Below, in pieces: positions 9,368 through 18,400 of a stretch of 64,000 nt of DNA. Numbering within the stretch: position 1 is the first letter of the stretch; each line of letters opens with the position of its first letter. The notes under the pieces were generated by a model. It ran no database searches. It was not told the DNA's origin and worked only from the letters and a program-made list of their open reading frames with translations. The position numbers were made by a program, and so were the translations under genes. Source of the DNA: SXNM01 sp964586155 (GTDB lineage: Bacteria; Myxococcota_A; UBA9042); NCBI GenBank assembly GCA_964586155.1, contig CAZPHC010000002.1:62001-126000 (forward strand), in the 5' to 3' direction.

Positions 9368-9383
9368 CAAGCGGCCCCGCTTG
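9368..9383. promoter_or_regulatory. Second palindrome, possible operator
   Basis: CAAGCGG-CC-CCGCTTG, seven perfect base pairs around a 2-base centre, 25 bases from the previous palindrome. The two half-site sequences differ, so they need not bind the same protein. Confidence 0.3.
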
Positions 9384-9556
9384 CCTAGCCCCCCCGGCGG
9401 ATCCTTCTTCTGGCCGAGACGTCCGCGGGGCGGCGTGCGGCCGGGCCTCGTGGCCGCGCCATCGCGCAGCCGCGGCCGATGGGCAAGCGCGCGTCCCCGT
9501 GCTACCCTCCCGGCCCCGAAGTCCCGTCCGGTTGCTGACCCCACCTGGGAGGCCCC

Positions 9557-10783
9557 ATGCCGCCGACATCCGCCCCACCCAAGGCTCCTGCAGATATCGG
9601 TCCTGCGCCCCCTCGGCGTCGCAGCGGAGCGCTCGTGGCCGCGCCGTCGGCCTCGACGCCGCTGGTCGATCTGCGCAGCGACACCGTGACCCGTCCCACG
9701 GCCGCCATGCGCCAGGCGATGGTCGAAGCCGAGGTCGGTGACGACGGCTTCGGCGACGATCCGACGGTGCTCGCGCTGCAAGCGCGGGTCGCGGCGATGC
9801 TGCAGAAGGAAGCCGCGATCTTCGTGCCGTCGGGGACGATGGCCAACCAGATCGCGATCCGCCTGCACACGCAGCCGGGCGACGCGATGATTTGCCACGC
9901 GCAATGCCACATCGCGCACCACGAGGCGGGTGCGGCCCCGGCGCTCTCGGGCGTCACGCTGCTCAAGGTCGACTCCGACGACGGCACGCTTGGCGTCGAC
10001 GACGTCGCCGCGCTGCTCTTTGTCGGCGAGGACGGCCGGACGCCGCCGACGCGGCTGGTCGCGATCGAGAACACGCACAACATGTGCGGCGGCCGCATCG
10101 TGCCGCAGCCACAGATCGACGCCGTCGCCGCGCTGGCACGCCGCACGGGGGTGGCCCTGCACCTGGACGGCGCACGCCTGTGGAACACGCACATCGCGAC
10201 CGGGCGCAGCCTCGGCGAGCTCGCGGCGCCGTTCACCACCGTCTCGGTCTGCCTGAGCAAGGGCCTCGGCGCCCCTGCCGGCAGCGTGCTCGCCGGCCCG
10301 GCGGATCTGATCCAGCGGGCGCGCCGGCTCCGCCGCATGTTCGGCGGCATGATGCGTCAGGTCGGGGTGCTGGCTGGCGCCGGCCTGCACGCGCTCGACC
10401 ATCACCTCGAGCGCCTGGCCGACGACCATCGTCGCGCCGAGTTGCTCGCCGGGGCCTTGGCCGAGATCCCTGGTGTCCACGTCGTGGCGCCGGACACGAA
10501 CATCGTCCGCTTCCGCCTCGGCGGCGACCACCCCGTCGCTCGGGCCGCCATGCGGGGCGAAGCGGACCTCGTGGCGCTCGCCGCGGCGCGTGGCCTCGGC
10601 CTGACCAGCGGCGCTGGCGGGTTCCGCGCCGTGACCCACCTGCAGATCGACGACGACGCGCTCAACCGGGCGGTCGATATCCTCCAGGCGCTCCTGGTCG
10701 TGCGACGCAAGCCGCGCGCCACGACCGACGCCCCCGCCTCTGCGCCGGCCGCCGCGCCCGCCGCCACCACGGACGCACGATGA
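9557..10783 (+). CDS. ltaE: Low-specificity L-threonine aldolase
   Basis: 408 residues. This PLP enzyme of the beta-eliminating lyase family cleaves L-threonine or allo-threonine to glycine and acetaldehyde. The core starts at LVDLRSDTVTRPT; other family motifs are GDDGFGDDPTV, FVPSGTMANQ, ENTHNMCGG, and HLDGARLWN. The Schiff-base lysine is K235 in CLSKGLGAPAGS. About 35 Pro/Ala-rich residues precede the core and about 30 follow it. The ATG is preceded by GGGAGG. The stop overlaps the ATG of the S9 peptidase (ATGA at 10780-10783), so the two are cotranslated. The cytosolic enzyme paired with an exported peptidase suggests amino-acid catabolism, by inference. Confidence 0.95.
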   Translation: MPPTSAPPKAPADIGPAPPRRRSGALVAAPSASTPLVDLRSDTVTRPTAAMRQAMVEAEVGDDGFGDDPTVLALQARVAAMLQKEAAIFVPSGTMANQIAIRLHTQPGDAMICHAQCHIAHHEAGAAPALSGVTLLKVDSDDGTLGVDDVAALLFVGEDGRTPPTRLVAIENTHNMCGGRIVPQPQIDAVAALARRTGVALHLDGARLWNTHIATGRSLGELAAPFTTVSVCLSKGLGAPAGSVLAGPADLIQRARRLRRMFGGMMRQVGVLAGAGLHALDHHLERLADDHRRAELLAGALAEIPGVHVVAPDTNIVRFRLGGDHPVARAAMRGEADLVALAAARGLGLTSGAGGFRAVTHLQIDDDALNRAVDILQALLVVRRKPRATTDAPASAPAAAPAATTDAR

Positions 10784-12951
10784 TCCGCACCATGCTCCTG
10801 CCGCGCCTTCGCCGCGCGCGCTCCTTGGCCGCGCCCTTCGCCTTGACCGCGGCGCTCGCGACCGCCGCGGGCGGATCGGCCCTCGCTGCGGCTCCTGTGG
10901 CCGCGACGGCGGCCGCGCGCGACCACGCCATCACGGTCGAGGACTACTTCAGCATCGCCCACGTCTGGCAGGTCGCGGTCGCACCGGACGCCAGCCGCGT
11001 GGTCTGGAGCGAGATGCGCTGGCAGGCGGGCCTCCCTGCGCGCAACGTCGACCTCTGGGCCGCCGACACCCGCGGCGGTCCGGCGCGACGCCTGACCTTC
11101 CACGCCGCGTTCGACGGCGAGCCCGTCTGGTCGCGCGACGGCCAGTGGATCTACTTCGCGTCGACGCGCAAGGACGATCGAAGCCCGGCCCTGGCCAAGG
11201 GCAGCCGCCAGGTCTGGCGAATCCGCTGGGACGGCACCGGCCTGCAGCCGGTGACGGGCGTCGAGGGGGGTATCGAGGGCTGGCGCCTGAGCGACGATGG
11301 CAACGCCCTGGTCACCAGCGTCGGCCGTGACCACCAGGACGACGACGGCTTCGCCAAGATGCGCACCAGCCACAAGCTGGACTACGGCCGCGGCGTGCGG
11401 CGTTGGTCGACCCTGTGGCGCCTGGACCTGCAATCGTGGCGCGAAGACAAGCTCGCCGATGTGCCCGCCTATGTGCGCAGCTTCGCCCTGGCGCCGGACG
11501 CGCGTCGCGTGCTGATGGTCACGGTGCCGACCCGCCGCCTGATCGACAACGAAGGCTGGAGCCAGATCCAGCTGCTCGACGTGGCCGCGACCAAGGACGC
11601 CGCCAAGCCGGTGATCGCGACCGTGCCTGACGAGGTCTGGCGCAAGAACGCGCCCTCGCCCTACGGCTGGCTCGAGAACCCGACCTGGAGCGACGACGGC
11701 AAGGTCGCCGCCTTCACCGTCGGCTTCGACGGCTTCCCCGCCGAGACGATCGCCGTCGAGCTCGATGGGACCAAGACGCTGCACGTCACCAAGATGCCGC
11801 GGCCCGAGGAGTTCAGCCTCGAGGGCGGCATCGCGTTTCGGCCCGGCACGCGCGAGCTGTGCAGCCGCGGCACGCTCGCCGCGCTCGACGCCGTGTTCTG
11901 CGTCCAGGGCGTCGCCGGCGGCAAGGTCGGGGCGGCGTCGCGGCTGACGCCCGCCAGCGTCGGCAACGTCGCGGACTTCGCCTTCGCCCGCAACGGCCAG
12001 CTCGCGATCGTCGCCGGCAGCACGACCGACCTGCCGGACGTCTGGATGCTCGGCGGCAAGGGCGGCACGCGGCGCATCACCAAGCAGAACCCACAGGTCG
12101 ACACCTGGAAGCTGCCGCAGATCCGCACCGTGCGCTGGAAGAGCAAGGACGGCCGCGAGGTCGAGGGCGTGCTCGAGCTGCCGCCCGACTACAAGCCCGG
12201 GGACGGCAAGCTGCCCCTGGTCGTCGAGCTGCACGGTGGCCCGACGTCGGCGACCAAGCTCGAGCTGCGCTATTGGATCTACGGTCGCACCATCTTCGCC
12301 GCGCGCGGTTGGGCGCTGTTGAGCCCCAACTACCGCGGCTCCACCGGCTATGGCGACGCGTTCATGACCGAGTTGGTCGGCCACGAGAACGAGCGCGACG
12401 TGCAGGACATCCTCAGCGGCGTCGACCACCTCATCGCCCAGGGCCTGGTCGACGACAAGCGCATGGCCGTGATGGGCTGGTCCAACGGCGGCTTCCTGAC
12501 CAACTGCGTCATCGCCGCCGACCAGCGCTTCGCCGCCGCGTCGTCCGGCGCGGGCGTGTTCGACCAGGCGATGCAGTGGATGATCGAAGACACCCCCGGC
12601 CACGTCATCAACTACATGCAGGGCCTGCCGTGGAAGGCGCGCGAGGAGATGCACCGCAGCTCGCCGCTCTACGCGGCCGAGAAGATCCGCACGCCGACCA
12701 TCATCCACTTCGGCGAGAACGACGAGCGCGTGCCGGTGCAGCACGGCCGCGGCCTGTTCCGCACGCTGGAGCAGTACCTGCACGTGCCGACGCAGCTGGT
12801 CGTCTACCCGGGCGAGGGCCACGGCTTGCAGAAGCGCGCCCACCGCGAGGCCAAGCTGCGCTGGGACATCGCCTGGTTCGAGCGCTACGTGCCCGGATTC
12901 CAAACGGACAAGGCTGCGGCGCCGGCCGAGGGCAAGGGCAAGGCCCCCTGA
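10780..12951 (+). CDS. Exported S9-family prolyl oligopeptidase-like peptidase
   Basis: 723 residues. A signal peptide (hydrophobic about 15-40, ending near AAARDHAI) is followed by a beta-propeller N-domain with WSxDG-type blades (ARRLTFHAAFDGEPVWSRDG). A C-terminal alpha/beta hydrolase then carries the triad Ser568 (GWSNGG), Asp648 (ENDERVP) and His681 (GEGHGL), in the order of DPP-IV/acylaminoacyl peptidases. It would cleave short peptides in the periplasm or outside. The ATG at 10780 overlaps the aldolase stop; an ATG at 10792 would also give a signal peptide. The substrate position preference cannot be read from sequence. Confidence 0.92.
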   Translation: MIRTMLLPRLRRARSLAAPFALTAALATAAGGSALAAAPVAATAAARDHAITVEDYFSIAHVWQVAVAPDASRVVWSEMRWQAGLPARNVDLWAADTRGGPARRLTFHAAFDGEPVWSRDGQWIYFASTRKDDRSPALAKGSRQVWRIRWDGTGLQPVTGVEGGIEGWRLSDDGNALVTSVGRDHQDDDGFAKMRTSHKLDYGRGVRRWSTLWRLDLQSWREDKLADVPAYVRSFALAPDARRVLMVTVPTRRLIDNEGWSQIQLLDVAATKDAAKPVIATVPDEVWRKNAPSPYGWLENPTWSDDGKVAAFTVGFDGFPAETIAVELDGTKTLHVTKMPRPEEFSLEGGIAFRPGTRELCSRGTLAALDAVFCVQGVAGGKVGAASRLTPASVGNVADFAFARNGQLAIVAGSTTDLPDVWMLGGKGGTRRITKQNPQVDTWKLPQIRTVRWKSKDGREVEGVLELPPDYKPGDGKLPLVVELHGGPTSATKLELRYWIYGRTIFAARGWALLSPNYRGSTGYGDAFMTELVGHENERDVQDILSGVDHLIAQGLVDDKRMAVMGWSNGGFLTNCVIAADQRFAAASSGAGVFDQAMQWMIEDTPGHVINYMQGLPWKAREEMHRSSPLYAAEKIRTPTIIHFGENDERVPVQHGRGLFRTLEQYLHVPTQLVVYPGEGHGLQKRAHREAKLRWDIAWFERYVPGFQTDKAAAPAEGKGKAP

Positions 12952-13005
12952 CCGGCGCAGACCCGACGCGGCGCGGCACATCGCAAGGCGGCAAACCGTG
13001 TCTTG

Positions 13006-13034
13006 TTGACCGGCTAGCGGCGCTGGGCTATCTA
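13006..13034 (+). promoter_or_regulatory. Sigma70-like promoter for the protease-lipoprotein unit
   Basis: TTGACC at 13006-13011, a 17-base spacer, and TATCTA at 13029-13034. This is the best promoter match in the window. The predicted start near 13041 gives a leader of about 144 bases. Confidence 0.65.
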
Positions 13035-13084
13035 GCTGCCACCACTCGGCGGAAGAAAATTCTCCCGGCCTAGATCGATGAAAT

Positions 13085-13161
13085 GGCTCGCACGTCTGAA
13101 GGACCCAACAGGCCACGGTGGCCTGCCTGATGCGAGCCGCGAATGGCCCCTGCCGAAGGGG
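13085..13161 (+). promoter_or_regulatory. Structured 5' leader of unknown class
   Basis: An outer stem GGCTCGCA (13085-13092)/TGCGAGCC (13131-13138) encloses an inner perfect stem CAGGCCA-CGG-TGGCCTG (13109-13125). A third short stem CCCC/GGGG with loop TGCCGAA follows at 13147-13161, 23 bases before the start codon. The nested paired elements look like a cis-regulatory RNA. I could not match it to a known riboswitch consensus. Confidence 0.5.
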
Positions 13162-13184
13162 TCGACTACAGAAGAGGCAAGACC

Positions 13185-14231
13185 ATGAGGCTCGCATCTC
13201 CAGTCCACGTCGACTTCATGACGTCCAAGCAGCGCACCCTCGGGGTGACAGGGCTGCTGATCGCCATCGCGTTGCTCGCCAGCGCATGTGGCGGCGGCGT
13301 CGACTGGCGTCGCCAGACGCTCAGCCTCTCGGCGGCGGGCTACCAGTTCCAGGGCACCGAGATCAAAGGTGTTGGCTGGAGCGGCTCCGGCGTCTGGCTG
13401 GACGAGAAGACCATCCTGACCAACGCCCACGTCGCCGGCAAGGCCCTGAAGATGCAGGGCAAGGATGACTACGGCGCTGAGTTCTCGTTCCGCGAGATCC
13501 TCGCCTACGACGGCAACCTCGACATCGCGGTGCTGCGCTCGGAGAAGGCGTCCGAGGCCGCCGAGCTCCAGCTCGTGCAGCGCCCCGAGGATCCGAAGGA
13601 GCTTCGCGGTACCAAGGTGCTCGCCATCGGCAACACCGGCGGCCAGGGCCTGTCGCGCTACACCGGCGAGGTCACCAACGTCGTCGGCAACCGCACGATG
13701 GAGAACATCGTCCACTCGGCCGACATCTCGTCGGGTAGCTCCGGCGGCCCGCTCTACAGCGAGGACGGCGAGCTGCTCGGCATCAACAAGAGCATCAACC
13801 TCGCCCTGCGCCAGTCGTTCGCGACCCCGGCGTGGAGCGTGCAGAAGGTCATCGACGCCGGCCGCCGTTCGAGCGGCGTCGCGCTGACCACCGCCTTCGA
13901 GCCCAAGAACTTCCCGATCACGCTCGACGTCCAGCGCAAGTTCTGCCTGGAGCCGGGCGAGAAGCTCATCGCCCCGGTGCAGGTCGTCGGTGTCGCCGAC
14001 CTCGTCGCCGCGCTGAAGTTCGAGACCGAGAATACGCCGCTGTTCTTCGGCCTGATCCGTGGGGATCAGCTGATGAGCAAGGGTGTGCTGACCCAGAACC
14101 TGCTCGCGGCGTGGACGCTGCCGGGCAGTGGCATCTACGCGGTCGTCCTGGTCAACCCCCCCGCTGCGACGGCGAAAGCCTGCGGCGCGGTCGGGGTCGG
14201 TCGGATGGCCTGGGAGAAGCGCATCCAATAG
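13185..14231 (+). CDS. Trypsin-like serine protease, lipoprotein
   Basis: 348 residues. The lipobox LASAC gives Cys35 from the chosen start. The chymotrypsin-fold triad is visible: His82 in TNAHV, Asp113 in GNLDIAV and Ser186 in SGSSGGPL, the pattern of DegP/trypsin_2 proteases. No PDZ domain follows; instead about 100 residues of unrecognised beta-rich sequence contain two Cys. The ATG at 13185 has an AGAGG element 10 bases before it. An ATG at 13218 gives a more compact lipoprotein signal (Cys24) but no ribosome site. It is probably envelope-anchored and involved in protein quality control or processing, by inference. It heads a two-gene unit ending at the terminator at 15375. Confidence 0.88.
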   Translation: MRLASPVHVDFMTSKQRTLGVTGLLIAIALLASACGGGVDWRRQTLSLSAAGYQFQGTEIKGVGWSGSGVWLDEKTILTNAHVAGKALKMQGKDDYGAEFSFREILAYDGNLDIAVLRSEKASEAAELQLVQRPEDPKELRGTKVLAIGNTGGQGLSRYTGEVTNVVGNRTMENIVHSADISSGSSGGPLYSEDGELLGINKSINLALRQSFATPAWSVQKVIDAGRRSSGVALTTAFEPKNFPITLDVQRKFCLEPGEKLIAPVQVVGVADLVAALKFETENTPLFFGLIRGDQLMSKGVLTQNLLAAWTLPGSGIYAVVLVNPPAATAKACGAVGVGRMAWEKRIQ

Positions 14232-14242
14232 CGGACGCCATC

Positions 14243-14293
14243 CCAGGCGCGTGACGCGCCTGGTTCGAGAGAGCCGGCGCGTACGGTACGCGC
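14243..14293 (+). other. Pair of perfect hairpins between two genes
   Basis: CCAGGCGCG-TGA-CGCGCCTGG at 14243-14263 and GCGCGTAC-G-GTACGCGC at 14277-14293 are both perfect, with stems of 9 and 8 bp. No T-run follows either. The ribosome site GGAGG of the next gene starts ten bases after the second. They may end part of the transcripts or stabilise a processed downstream mRNA. Confidence 0.55.
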
Positions 14294-14315
14294 ACACACC
14301 TTGGAGGACACGGAC

Positions 14316-15350
14316 ATGAACAAGATCCAGATTCTGAGCAACAAGCGCATCGCAGCGGCCATCGTCGCCGCCTCGATGGCGATGACCCCCATGGTCGCCA
14401 GCGCCGGCAAGCCGGCCCCGCAGCGTCCCGCCGCGGCCAAGACCGACGCCAAGAAGGCCGAAGCTGCGGCCCCGGCTGCCGCCCCGGCTGCCGCCCCGGC
14501 TGCCGCTCCCGCCGCCAAGGCCGCCGCCCCGGCTGCTGCCCCGGCTGCGACCAACGCCGCCGCGATGACCGAGCCGACCGACGCCATCATCACCTCGGGT
14601 GACAACGTCGTCGCGGTGCAGCCGGTCTTCATGGTCGGCGAGCGCTCTGAGGCCGCGTGGTTCGACCTCGCCGCGTCGGTCGCCTCGCGCAAGGCCGGCG
14701 CCGCCGGCGTCGCCGAGATCGGCAAGCTGCAGGTCGGCGCGCCGAAGAAGGCCGAGGGCGAGGCCAACCAGTTCGCTGGCGCCTCGTCGGCCAAGGACAT
14801 CCGCGTCCTGCACCAGGCCATCGCGCTCGGCTTCATCCCCGCGCTCGTCGTCGCGGGCAAGACCGAGGCCGCCAAGGGCCTCGCGACCAAGCTCGCCGGC
14901 TCCATGGACTCGCTCGAGGGCCTGACCAAGGACACCGTCGACTCGGCCAAGGTCTTCATCGGCCTCGGCGTGACCGACAAGGAAGTCGAGGGCAAGATGA
15001 TCGGCATGATCTTCGCGCTCGCGATGAAGAGCGGCATGGCCGGCATCGCCGAGGGCCCGCAGCGCGCCCATGGCTACTACATCGCCGGCATCTGGACCGG
15101 CATGTCGCTGATGTTCGCCTCGCTCGGCGGCCAGAACGACACCTTCGCCGACCTCGCGGAGCCCATCTGCGTGCTGCTCGACAAGGACGCCTCGTTCGGC
15201 GGCTCGGACAAGACGATGGCCGCGCACATGCGCACCATCGCCGCCGAGCTGCGCAAGGAGTCGCCGGACGCCTCCGTCGTGCGTGCCCAGGTCGAGGCCA
15301 TCCTCGGTCTCGGCGCCGATGAGGCCAAGGCTGCGCCGAAGGCCGAGTAG
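14316..15350 (+). CDS. Exported Ala/Pro-rich protein of unknown function
   Basis: 344 residues. A signal peptide ends around PMVASA-GKPA (about residue 30). A low-complexity tract built on AAPAAAP (about 47-85) comes next. From about 100 to 330 there is a helical domain rich in Ala, Lys and Met (KDIRVLHQAIALGF, KMIGMIFALAMKSGMAGIA, HGYYIAGIWTGMSLMFASLG). I do not recognise it. The ATG at 14316 follows TTGGAGGA at ideal spacing. Strong ribosome site, own hairpins upstream and a clear terminator downstream suggest an abundantly expressed periplasmic protein; that is inference. Confidence 0.8.
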   Translation: MNKIQILSNKRIAAAIVAASMAMTPMVASAGKPAPQRPAAAKTDAKKAEAAAPAAAPAAAPAAAPAAKAAAPAAAPAATNAAAMTEPTDAIITSGDNVVAVQPVFMVGERSEAAWFDLAASVASRKAGAAGVAEIGKLQVGAPKKAEGEANQFAGASSAKDIRVLHQAIALGFIPALVVAGKTEAAKGLATKLAGSMDSLEGLTKDTVDSAKVFIGLGVTDKEVEGKMIGMIFALAMKSGMAGIAEGPQRAHGYYIAGIWTGMSLMFASLGGQNDTFADLAEPICVLLDKDASFGGSDKTMAAHMRTIAAELRKESPDASVVRAQVEAILGLGADEAKAAPKAE

Positions 15351-15374
15351 TCCTGCTGGCGCGGTTCCCGCAAC

Positions 15375-15420
15375 GCGGCCCGCGGCCGGTCTTGGACCAG
15401 CCGCGGGCCGCTCGCGTTTT
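15375..15420 (+). terminator. Intrinsic terminator
   Basis: A perfect 12-bp stem (15375-15386 with 15400-15411) is followed after TCGCG by TTTT at 15417-15420. A further 4-bp stem GGTC/GACC lies inside the loop. It sits 25 bases after the stop of the exported protein. Confidence 0.75.
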
Positions 15421-15473
15421 GGCCCTCCGCAGAGCGCGCCGCCGCGGCCGCGCCACGACACCAGGAGCGATCC

Positions 15474-18400
15474 ATGCTCGGCATCTCCACAGCGCTCGGC
15501 ACCACGGGCACGGCCAACCACGCCGGCCGCGCCATCGCCGCGCCGACGGCACGGCACACGGGGCGGACGACGCGCCGTCGCGCGCGGGTGGCGACCCTCG
15601 TCACGGTCGTCCGCGCATGGACGCTGCTCGCGTTGGCGACGTCGCTGGCGCTGTCGGCGCCCAGGATCGCCGCCGCCCAGGCGGGCGACGGTGCGGCGAG
15701 CGAGCAAGCTGGAGGCGGCGAGGCCGAGGCCAAGCCCAAGGTCGACCCGGCCACGCTTTACGCCAAGGCCTCGCCGGCGGCCAAGGCGCTCTGCGTCGAC
15801 CAGCGCGGTGACGCGATGGAGTGGTGCGTCTCGGGCTGCGCGACCTGGCCGTCCGAGACGGCGTGCAAGATGGTCCGCGTCTACGGGCCGCTCGGCATCA
15901 ACGTCGCCATCCACGCGCGCAACAACAAGCTGGACGTGCGCGAGGTCGCCAAGCAGGCCGGCCAGACCGAGGAGTGGGGGCGGCGGCTGCGGCTGTACGC
16001 CGACCACGAGAACATCGTCCGCGTCGATTGGAATCGCAGCGGCGAGCCGAGCGAGGCCGTGGCGCAGAAGCTCGCGCAGGCCCAGGCGATGACGGTCGAG
16101 GCGGTCAAGGCGTTCCGGGCGCGCAACCTGCTCGAGGCCGAGCGTGGCTTCGTCGCGGCCCTGGCGACTGTCCGGGCGCAGCGTGGCGGCAAACACGTCG
16201 ATACGGCCGCTTGCCTGGTGCGCCTCGGCCACGCCCAGATGGCGCTCGGCAACCTTACGGGCGCCAAGACCAGCTTCTCCGAGGCGCTGGCGATCCAGCG
16301 CGCCGCGATGGACGACGACCATCCGGCGGTGGCCGACGCGATGGTGATGCTCGGCCAGCTCGCGCACAAAGAGCTGCGCTTCGCCGAGGCCCGCGCCCTG
16401 TTCGAGGGCGCGATCGAGCGCCGCGGCAAGACCCACGGCGGCGACGACAGCGAGGTCGCGCTGTACAACAACAACCTCGCGTTCGTCTGCGGCGAGCTCG
16501 CGGACTTTGCCTGCCAGCGCAAGGCGCTCGAGACGGCGCTGACGCTGCGCAAGCTGCACTACGGCCCGAACTCCGAGCAGGTCGCGACCGAGCTGTCGAA
16601 CCTCGGCACCTTTGAGCTGCGCATGGGCAACATGGCCAAGGCGCAGACCATGCTCGAAGAGGCGCTGCGGCTGCGTCGCCAGCCCGGCTGGCCGGCGCGG
16701 GACCTCGCGATCTCCTTGAACAACGTCGCTGGCATGCACAAGCAGATGGGCGCCTACGGCACCGCGCGCAAGCTGCTCGAGGAGGCGCTGCGCGTCTGGG
16801 ACCGCGATCCCAAGACCGATCCGCTCGAGCGGGCGGTGTCGATGAGCATGCTCGGCATGGTGCTGGTCGACGCCGGCGACATGGAAGCGGGCCTCATCCT
16901 GCTGCGCAAGGTCGTGACGTTGCGCGAGAAGCTCTCGCCGCTGCACCCGGACCGCATCCTCTCGATCCGGACGCTCGGCGCGGTGCTGCTGTCGATCGCC
17001 GGGCACCTGATGGCTGGCAAGGAGCGCGACGACCTGGTGCGCGAGGGCGTGCAGATGGTCGAGGCGGCCGCCAACGCCACGCTGGCCCTGCGCGGCAAGG
17101 ACCACCCCGACGTGCTCGAGATGGTCATCGTGCTCGCCAACGCGCGCTCGACGCAGAAGAAGTACGACGAAGCCGAGAAATACTTCCTCGTCGCCATCGA
17201 GGGCCTGTCCAAGCGCTTCGGCCACGAGCACAGCCTCCTGATCGCGGCGTGGAACAACCTCGGCGTCTGCCGGGTCGACCAGGGCAAGTACGCCGAAGCG
17301 CTGGAGGCCTACTACAAGGGCCTGGCGATCGCCTCGGCGGCGCTGGGCGAGTGGCATCCGACGACGCAGACCATCCGCGTCAACATCCACTCGGTCTCGC
17401 TGCGCATGGGCACGACGACGGCGCTGCTGGACAGCGGCGACCGGCTGGTCGCGGCGTTGGTGGATCGGGTCGAGGCCGCGATCCCGGCCGCGGCGACGGA
17501 TCTGGAGCTGTTGACGCTGCTCGGCGGCCTCGACGCCGCGCGCGAGGCCGCCCTGGCGCTCGCCGGCACCGAGCTCGACCAGGGGCGTGTCTACGGGGCG
17601 GCGCTGCGGCTGACGGGCTTGCCACAACGCGCCGAGTCGGTGTGGCGCGCGCTGCGCCGGGCCGATGGGGCCGCGACGACCGAGGCCGAGGCGCTGCTCG
17701 AGCGCTACCGCCAGGGCGCCCGCGAGCGCCTGGCGCTCGAAGGTGCCTCGGGCGAGCTGCAGCTGACTGCCGCGCAGCGCCGGGATCAACGCGCCAGGGT
17801 CGACGCCGAGATGGCGCAGGTCGAGCGCAGCCTGGCCAAGACGCTGCCCGGCCTCGCCGAGCTGCGGCGCTTGCTGCGGCCCGGGCTCCAGGAGCTGTGC
17901 GCGACCCTGGCGAAGCAGAAGGCGGCGCTGGTGCACTTCGTGCCGGCGCGTCGCGCGGGCGGGGACGGCAGCTTCCTCGAGGACTACGCCGCGTTCGTGG
18001 TCGACGGCCGCTGCAAGGTCAGCGCGCAGCGCCTGGGTCGCAGCAAGGAGATCGACGCCGAGGTCACGGCCTGGCGTGACGCGATGACGGCGATGACGGC
18101 GTGCTTCACCAAGCGGCGCAAGGCGCAGTTCTGCGCCAAGGAGGCCGCGACCCTCGACGAGCTGGGGGCGAAGCTGCGGACGCGGATCTGGGCGCCGAAC
18201 GAGGCCGCGCTCGGCAAGGCAAGCCGGGTCTGGATCGTCGCCACCGAGTCGCTGCTGGCCGTCTCGTTCGACGCGCTGCCCGACGCCAAGGGCCGCTACC
18301 TCGTGCACGATCGCGCCATCGGCTACCTGCCGCATCCGGCGGCGCTGCTGGCGTCGCAGGCCAAGGTCGCCGCGAGTACCGCGGCGTTGGTCGTCGGCGA

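Larger units (their letters stand above)
9220..9556. other. Divergent intergenic region with palindromes
   Basis: 337 bases between divergent start codons. No further gene is supported. Two compact perfect inverted repeats (9326-9342 and 9368-9383) lie near the middle, and a C-run follows at about 9389. I see no convincing -35/-10 pair on either strand. Confidence 0.6.
12952..13184. other. Intergenic region: promoter plus structured leader
   Basis: 233 bases containing a strong promoter candidate (13006-13034) and a nested stem-loop leader (13085-13161) ahead of the protease lipoprotein gene; both are listed separately. The first 50 bases after the peptidase stop show nothing clear. Confidence 0.6.

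Noticed and set aside
13085..13161. Leader as a c-di-GMP (GEMM), glycine or fluoride riboswitch
   Set aside because: The conserved cores of these classes are not present; the CCGAAGGGG stretch alone is not enough for a glycine aptamer.
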